From Verrucomicrobiia bacterium (GTDB lineage: Bacteria; Verrucomicrobiota; Verrucomicrobiia; Palsa-1439), in the NCBI GenBank assembly GCA_022072455.1, contig JAJVHY010000004.1, positions 1 through 64,000 of the forward strand: 64,000 bases of DNA. The letters are read 5' to 3'. This document shows positions 59,774 through 64,000 of this stretch, piece after piece. Numbering within the stretch: the first letter of the stretch is position 1; every line of letters begins with the position of its first letter. The translations under genes were made by a program, and so were the position numbers. The notes below the pieces were generated by a model. It had not been told where the DNA came from, made no database searches, and saw only the letters and a list, made by a program, of their open reading frames with translations.

Positions 59774-60378
59774 TCCCGGCGGCCCTGCTCCTCCTCTACC
59801 TTATCGAGTTCACCGTCCTCGCGATCAACCCCTATGACCGGGGCGTCTGGTTCGCCGAGAATCTCCCCATCCTCCTTATCGTCATCACCCTCGTCGGCAC
59901 CTACCGGCGTTTCCGCTTCTCGGACTGCGCCTACCTCCTCATGAGCCCGCTGATCTTTCTCCACACCTACGGCGGCCATTACACGTTTGAACGTGTCCCC
60001 TTCGATTGGTTCACCAACCTGATCGGCGCCGAACGCAACCACTACGACCGCCTCGCCCACTTCACCGTCGGCTTCTACGCTTTCGCCATCGCCGAGTTCA
60101 TCGAGCAGAAGCAACTCAGCCGGTCGCGCTGGTTGACTGGCTTCTTTGCCGTCTTCGCCATCGGCACCCTTGCGCTGGGGTACGAGATTTTTGAATGGCG
60201 CTACGCCGTGCATGCCAACCCCGCCGCCGGTATCGCCGTCCTCGGCAGCCAAGGCGATATCTGGGATGCCCAGAAGGACATGCTCGCCGACACCCTTGGC
60301 GCGATCTGCGCCACGCTGTTCTACTTCATCAAACCGGCGGCTGATGCGGGCCGGTCATCGGCTGAGCCCCCGGCTTAA
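59770..60378 (+). CDS. DUF2238 (YjdF-like) membrane protein
   Basis: 202 residues with about five hydrophobic segments. The conserved pattern of DUF2238 is present: TYGGHYTFERVPF, AERNHYDRLAHFTVGFYAFA, YEIFEWRYAV, and QGDIWDAQKDMLADTLGAI. Function is unknown for the family. Histidines and acids in the membrane segments suggest a redox or ion-handling role, but this is speculative. The ATG overlaps the cbiX stop (ATGA). Its end overlaps the convergent acetyltransferase gene by 50 bp. Confidence 0.83.
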   Translation: MIPAALLLLYLIEFTVLAINPYDRGVWFAENLPILLIVITLVGTYRRFRFSDCAYLLMSPLIFLHTYGGHYTFERVPFDWFTNLIGAERNHYDRLAHFTVGFYAFAIAEFIEQKQLSRSRWLTGFFAVFAIGTLALGYEIFEWRYAVHANPAAGIAVLGSQGDIWDAQKDMLADTLGAICATLFYFIKPAADAGRSSAEPPA

Positions 60379-60886
60379 GCGCAAGGAACATCGCCCGCTC
60401 AATCACCACCCGCCCGTCTCCGGTCAGATTTTCGACATTCCCCAAATACCGGAACCCCATTTTTTCATACAACGCAAACGCCCGGTGATTGTCGAGAAAC
60501 GTCGTCAACTCGATGCCCTCATTTCCATTCCCCCGCGCCGCCGCGATCAAAATCTTCATCAACTGCCGGCCCAGCCCCAGCCCATGCAACTCATCGAGCA
60601 GCCCGATGCCGAGCAACGGCACGCGTTGCCGGTAATACCAAAGGAAGAAATAGCCTACGATTCGCAGTCCATCCCATAGCACAAAATTGAGGTCTTCGCC
60701 GGCTTCCGACCGGGCGATGTACTTGCCAACAGTCGCGTCGTCATACGCATGGGGATAGAACCGAATTCGCGTCTCCGGCAGCAAAGCGGCATTGAACGCC
60801 TGCAACGCCGGTCCGTCGCCTTGCCGGAGTGTTTTCACAGTAAACCGCCGGCCATCCGTCGCGGTCACTACCAAAGGATGATTCAT
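60329..60886 (-). CDS. GNAT-family N-acetyltransferase
   Basis: 185 residues. The acetyl-CoA binding loop LGLGRQLMKILIAAA and the C-terminal TFLDNHRAFALYEKMGFRYLG identify a GNAT. Substrate is unknown. The ATG at 60886 gives MNHPLVVTATDGRRFTVKTL, a suitable N terminus; an upstream in-frame extension lacks family sequence. The last 20 residues (GAQPMTGPHQPPV) lie in the 50-bp overlap with DUF2238 and are probably not conserved. Divergent from the old-yellow-enzyme gene (79-bp gap). Confidence 0.85.
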   Translation of the reverse strand: MNHPLVVTATDGRRFTVKTLRQGDGPALQAFNAALLPETRIRFYPHAYDDATVGKYIARSEAGEDLNFVLWDGLRIVGYFFLWYYRQRVPLLGIGLLDELHGLGLGRQLMKILIAAARGNGNEGIELTTFLDNHRAFALYEKMGFRYLGNVENLTGDGRVVIERAMFLALKPGAQPMTGPHQPPV

Positions 60887-60965
60887 ACCGGTGCTTATAC
60901 CGAGGACAAGGTGACGCGTGCAAGGGGTTGACCCAAACAACAATCTGCGCCACGCTCCCGCCCGC

Positions 60966-62030
60966 ATGAGCGACAAACTACGACTTCTCGAACCGATCAC
61001 GATTGGTGAACTGAAACTCAACAACCGCATTTTCATGGCGCCGCTCACCCGGTGCCGGGCCAGCGCGGGACGCGTGCCGAACGTCATGATGGCCGAGTAT
61101 TACCGGCAACGCGCTTCGGCCGGACTCATCATCACTGAAGCCACGTCCGTTTCGCCGATGGGCGTCGGCTATCCGAACACGCCCGGGGTCTGGTCGCCGG
61201 AACAAACTGCCGGCTGGAAGCTCGTGACCCAGGCCGTCCACACTGCCGGCGGGAAAATCTTCCTCCAACTCTGGCACGTCGGCCGCATCTCCGATCCGTT
61301 TTACCTCGACGGCGCACTGCCGGTCGCGCCCAGCGCCATCGCGGCGAAAGGTCATGTCAGCTTGATGCGCCCAAAAAAAGATTTCGTCACCCCGCGCGCG
61401 CTTGAGAAATATGAAATTCCCGGCATCATCGAAGCCTACCGGCTCGGTGCGGCCAACGCGCTCGCGGCCGGCTTCGATGGCGTGGAGATTCACGGCGCGA
61501 ACGGCTATCTGCTCGATCAATTCCTCCAAGACAGCACCAACCACCGGACCGACGAGTACGGTGGCCCGATCGAGAACCGCGCCCGGCTGATGCTCGAAGT
61601 TGCCGATGCCGTGGTTTCTGTCTGGGGTGCCAGCCGCGTCGGCATGCACCTCGCGCCGCGCGGCGATGCTCACGACATGGGCGATTCGAATCCGGCGGCA
61701 ACGTTTGGTTACGTCGCCCGCGAACTCGGTCGCCGCAAGCTCGCGTTCCTTTGCGTCCGCGAAGCGCTCGGTGAAAACCGGCTCGGACCGGCGTTGAAGA
61801 AACAATTCGGCGGCATCTTTGTCGCGAACGAAGGATTCACGCGTGAAACCGGGGAGCAAGTGTTAGCTGCCGGCGAGGCGGATGCCGTCGCGTTCGGGAA
61901 ACAGTTCATCGCCAATCCCGATCTCCCGAAGCGGTTCGCTCGCAACGCGCCGTTGAACTCGCCGAACCAAGCGACGTTCTACGCCGATGGTCCGCAGGGT
62001 TACACGGATTATCCGGCGTTACCGGATTGA
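60966..62030 (+). CDS. Old-yellow-enzyme NADH:flavin oxidoreductase (NemA-like)
   Basis: 354 residues. OYE enzymes reduce activated C=C bonds or nitro groups with FMN. Visible are PLTRCRAS, AEYYRQRASAGLIITEAT, LQLWHVGRIS, the His-Asn pair in VEIHGANGYLLDQFLQD near 176-180, and the phosphate loop [17 protein letters not shown]. The ATG at 60966 is chosen from family length. The last 45 codons recur, diverged, at 62662-62804, so the gene tail was duplicated. Divergent from the acetyltransferase gene. Confidence 0.9.
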   Translation: MSDKLRLLEPITIGELKLNNRIFMAPLTRCRASAGRVPNVMMAEYYRQRASAGLIITEATSVSPMGVGYPNTPGVWSPEQTAGWKLVTQAVHTAGGKIFLQLWHVGRISDPFYLDGALPVAPSAIAAKGHVSLMRPKKDFVTPRALEKYEIPGIIEAYRLGAANALAAGFDGVEIHGANGYLLDQFLQDSTNHRTDEYGGPIENRARLMLEVADAVVSVWGASRVGMHLAPRGDAHDMGDSNPAATFGYVARELGRRKLAFLCVREALGENRLGPALKKQFGGIFVANEGFTRETGEQVLAAGEADAVAFGKQFIANPDLPKRFARNAPLNSPNQATFYADGPQGYTDYPALPD

Positions 62031-62232
62031 GGCTTGACCAAGCGCGCCGGCGGCAAGGTGACGATCAGCGACACCGCAAGAGGGTCTAAATTCCGGCAGG
62101 TCGAGAGTGTTTCCGGCACGGTTGATCTCCGAAGTGGCACCATGGGTTCCCGGCACGGCAAGGTGAGTTCGTTCTCCGCCGGTATGAGTCCGCGCCACCG
62201 CGCCTGGGTCCCGGCCGACTCCAAGGTGTCAC

Positions 62233-62522
62233 CGGGGAACGCCGAGGGGAGCCGGTTCTGCGGCTGGGGGTGCCTACCCGATGATTTACCGGGCTCCCCC
62301 AGCGTCAGACCAAGCTCACCCAACGGTTTTCCCGGCACCCCCAGCCACTCCCCGGTCTCCCCCAATCATTTCCCAGGTTCCCCCAACCGCAGAATCGGCG
62401 CCCCCAACGACTTTCCGGGCTCCCCCAATGGCAGACCATGCTCCCCCAGCGATTTTCCGTGCTCCCCTAGCCTTTCCCCGGGCTCCCCTCGGCATTTCTC
62501 AGGCTCCCCCAGCCGCAGAAAA
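62233..62522. repeat. 21-bp minisatellite with an inverted section
   Basis: From 62292 to 62522 there are exactly eleven 21-bp units, consensus close to GGCTCCCCCAGCGATTTTCC. A degenerate unit lies at 62271-62291. Two further units at 62233-62274 are in the opposite orientation. The units at 62256-62274 and 62502-62520 form a 19-bp inverted pair with one mismatch. The strand is strongly pyrimidine-biased. The array is readable as heptapeptide repeats on either strand, but no start, ribosome site or known protein supports translation. It occupies most of the gene-free 902 bp at 62031-62932; 62031-62232 shows nothing recognisable. Confidence 0.85.
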
Positions 62523-62594
62523 TGCTCACCTTTTCATTGGGTAAAGACGCCCCGGCACGGAATCATCACACCGAGAGACTTACAAATGAGGTAG

Positions 62595-62804
<210 letters not shown>

Positions 62805-62828
62805 GTGCAGTCTGACCAACGCGCTGTT

Positions 62829-62892
62829 CTGGAGGGACGCGCTCCATCGCGTCCGTTTGTGAAATGCGGCCACGACGGAGCGTGGCCCTCCA
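62829..62892. repeat. BIME-like palindromic repeat, intergenic copy
   Basis: 64 bp beginning TGGAGGG and ending CCCTCCA. It holds two hairpins, GACGCG-CTCCAT-CGCGTC and GCCACG-ACGGAG-CGTGGC. Reverse-complemented, it aligns with 29375-29437 over most of its length. It lies between the gene-tail copy and the antitoxin gene. Confidence 0.8.
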
Positions 62893-62932
62893 AAGACTGG
62901 CAAAGCCTAACCCGGCACGCTATAGTTTGCCC

Positions 62933-63148
62933 ATGACAACGCTGGCGTTGAACAAGATGACTCTCCCCGAGAAACTGGCGGCGATGGAAGCGCTTTGGGA
63001 AGATTTGTCACGCACACCGGGCGCTGTCGAATCGCCGGCTTGGCACAAGGAAGTGCTTGAGGAACGTCAGCAACGCGTCGCCGAAGGCAAAGCCAAGTAC
63101 GCCGATTGGGAGACCGCCAAGTCTGACATCCGCCGGCAAGCCCACTGA
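62933..63148 (+). CDS. Addiction-module antitoxin (orphan)
   Basis: 71 residues. It resembles the unstable antitoxin of the putative addiction-module family: KMTLPEKLAAMEALWEDLSR, SPAWHKEVLEERQQRVAEG and a KYADWETAKSDIRRQ end. Such genes normally overlap a RelE/ParE-type toxin just downstream. Here the next in-frame start after the stop (ATGTCATTCTGA) reads M-S-F-stop inside a dispersed repeat, so no toxin remains. The ATG at 62933 was chosen because residues further upstream derive from the palindromic repeat. Confidence 0.75.
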   Translation: MTTLALNKMTLPEKLAAMEALWEDLSRTPGAVESPAWHKEVLEERQQRVAEGKAKYADWETAKSDIRRQAH

Positions 63149-63149
63149 T

Positions 63150-63170
63150 GTCATTCTGAGCCTGTCGAAG
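63150..63170 (+). repeat. Dispersed 21-bp repeat, GTCATTCTGAGCCTGTCGAAG
   Basis: It is 17 of 21 identical to 30370-30390 and shares its GTCATTCT head with 219-245. It begins 2 bases past the antitoxin stop codon, where the toxin gene would be expected. Reverse-complemented it reads CTTCGACAGGCTCAGAATGAC, a motif seen widely as a dispersed repeat. Confidence 0.5.
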
Positions 63171-63230
63171 GAGCGGAGTCGGACGACACGCCGCCTCGGC
63201 AATCTCAGCCGTTTATCGCTCGCGTGTGTA

Positions 63231-63347
63231 GTGGAGATCTGACCCCGATGACCGTTTCTTGGCCAGATCGGCTGATGCCCAGCCCAACCGCTTCAGTTCC
63301 GCCGCCAGCATCCGTTCCGCTTTCGCCTCGCGATCAAGCTTTGCCCC
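63231..63347 (-). pseudogene. Remnant of a REP-associated transposase (RAYT) C terminus
   Basis: On the minus strand a frame reads GAKLDREAKAERMLAAELKR and then LGWASADLAKKRSSGSDLH, with no start codon and no catalytic HUH or Tyr region. The stretch AERxxxxELKRLGWxxADLxKRR resembles the C-terminal part of transposases accompanying REP elements in verrucomicrobia. It is based on memory of the family, and only about 39 residues are left. It lies between the antitoxin gene and the TPR gene end. Confidence 0.4.
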
Positions 63348-63355
63348 CTGCCCCC

Positions 63356-64000
63356 TTAGCGACGGATGCCCGCATTAAGCCCAGGCTGCAAGGAAGAAAC
63401 TGTTGAGTTGCCTACAGCACCAGTTTGATAGCGAGTTCTGTTGTATCTCGCGACCAAGTTGTCTGGATCGATTACCAATGCCTTGTCACAAAAAGCGATC
63501 GCTTTTGGATAATCACCTAAGTGTGCATAACATACGCCCAGATTAACCAGATGGATTGCTTGATTCGGACGGATAGTTGCGGCTGTTTCCAAGTGCCTTT
63601 TAGCCATTTCGTAATGACCCTCGGTTGCCAATATCTGACCGAGTCTTGCGTGTGGTTCTTCCGGGGGTAACCACTTCGCATGAACTGCAGCGAACCACTT
63701 GATGCGCTTTGAAATCACCCAGAGAGTTCTCGAAACCCGGCAAACACCAGCTATCAAGAGGTGAACCGATGCTTGCGCGATGTAAACTAACGCCCTCTTG
63801 GGCGTGTATAGAAGCAGCACCGCGGCTAGGATGAACTGATATCTAGCTGATGTCGAAAACCGTCCGAGTCGATAATAGACTTCCTGCAAGCTATCAAGTA
63901 ACTGAGGCGAATTGCCACGCGTAGTGTGTGCGCTGATAAGACAACTGGCCGCTTGGTCATATTGACCGTTGCGAAGCAGTGCTCGTCCCAAGTAAAAATC
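63356..64000 (-). CDS. TPR-repeat protein, 5' end cut by the window edge
   Basis: 214 residues are visible on the minus strand, ending with TAA at 63356-63358; the frame stays open to base 64000, so the start lies outside. TPR units are clear: GRALLRNGQYDQAASCLISA, ARLGQILATEGHYEMAKRHL and NLGVCYAHLGDYPKAIAFC. Between them is a stretch of hydrophobic segments (FILAAVLLLYT and HLLIAGVCRV) that may be one or two membrane anchors. Function is unknown. Confidence 0.75.
   Translation of the reverse strand, partial: DFYLGRALLRNGQYDQAASCLISAHTTRGNSPQLLDSLQEVYYRLGRFSTSARYQFILAAVLLLYTPKRALVYIAQASVHLLIAGVCRVSRTLWVISKRIKWFAAVHAKWLPPEEPHARLGQILATEGHYEMAKRHLETAATIRPNQAIHLVNLGVCYAHLGDYPKAIAFCDKALVIDPDNLVARYNRTRYQTGAVGNSTVSSLQPGLNAGIRR

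Noticed and set aside
62292-62522. CRISPR array
   Set aside because: The 21-bp units are adjacent with no unique spacers and no cas genes are nearby. It is a tandem minisatellite.
62034-62594. A repetitive protein encoded by the minisatellite
   Set aside because: Both strands give heptapeptide repeats because 21 is divisible by 3, but no ribosome site or conserved flank supports translation on either strand.

Overview
The window is GC-rich (by eye roughly 60%) and densely coded on both strands. It most likely comes from a Verrucomicrobiota-type bacterium of the PVC superphylum. Four things support this. A GreA-family protein of 713 residues has the long N-terminal extension known from chlamydial and verrucomicrobial GreA. 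A menaquinone gene of the futalosine route (mqnD) is present. There is a HemQ-type chlorite-dismutase-fold protein. Exosortase-style exopolysaccharide gene sets and dispersed GTAG/GGAG palindromes, one of which is translated inside a protein, complete the picture. The assignment is an inference from gene content. I recognised no rRNA, tRNA or CRISPR array.

Layout. 1-5.4 kb: a cut-off gene, repeats, then gyrB-gyrA on the minus strand. 5.6-12.4 kb: a secreted hypothetical protein, a SWIM/SNF2 helicase, and a SulP permease overlapping an NhaD/ArsB-like transporter. 12.4-15.7 kb: exopolysaccharide locus A, a Wza-like lipoprotein and a tyrosine kinase whose periplasmic part contains an inserted polysaccharide-export domain. 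15.8-21.5 kb: long GreA, an inositol-phosphatase-like protein, an M28 peptidase, an ExeA/GspB pair and SmpB. 21.6-26.7 kb: RpoZ, a secreted protein, then dnaK-groES-groEL. 26.8-30.4 kb: a hydroxyacid dehydrogenase pair convergent with an oligopeptide-type ABC permease pair. 30.4-32.7 kb: TrpB2 and an outer-membrane protein. 32.7-39.8 kb: an operon behind a near-consensus promoter that encodes an acyl-CoA dehydrogenase, a small two-CW cysteine protein, an ETF-QO-like Fe-S flavoprotein, ETF beta, ETF alpha and a dicluster aldo/keto reductase. 39.9-49.8 kb: a small monooxygenase-fold protein, an unusual iron-type alcohol dehydrogenase, a DEAD-box helicase, two thioredoxin-fold proteins, a drug-type ABC exporter, an esterase and a ceramidase-like protein. 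49.8-52.7 kb: MetF, a deoxyhypusine-synthase-like protein and MqnD. 52.7-58.7 kb: exopolysaccharide locus B (outer-membrane barrel, tyrosine kinase, export lipoprotein, O-antigen-ligase/TPR protein). 58.7-62.0 kb: HemQ, CbiX, a DUF2238 protein, an acetyltransferase and an old-yellow-enzyme reductase. 62.0-64 kb: a decayed segment with a 21-bp minisatellite, a duplicated gene tail, a palindromic repeat, an orphan antitoxin, a transposase remnant and a cut-off TPR gene.

How the genes work together. The two exopolysaccharide loci encode the control and export parts of Wzx/Wzy-type systems with different wiring: locus A fuses a Wza-like domain into the kinase, locus B keeps it separate. The 32.7-39.8 kb operon looks like a complete route taking electrons from an acyl-CoA-type substrate through ETF to a membrane or Fe-S acceptor. 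A REP/BIME palindrome family occurs at four places, with a remnant resembling its usual transposase (RAYT) at the right end. Genes are tightly packed: many same-strand neighbours share ATGA overlaps, and several convergent pairs overlap at their stop codons.
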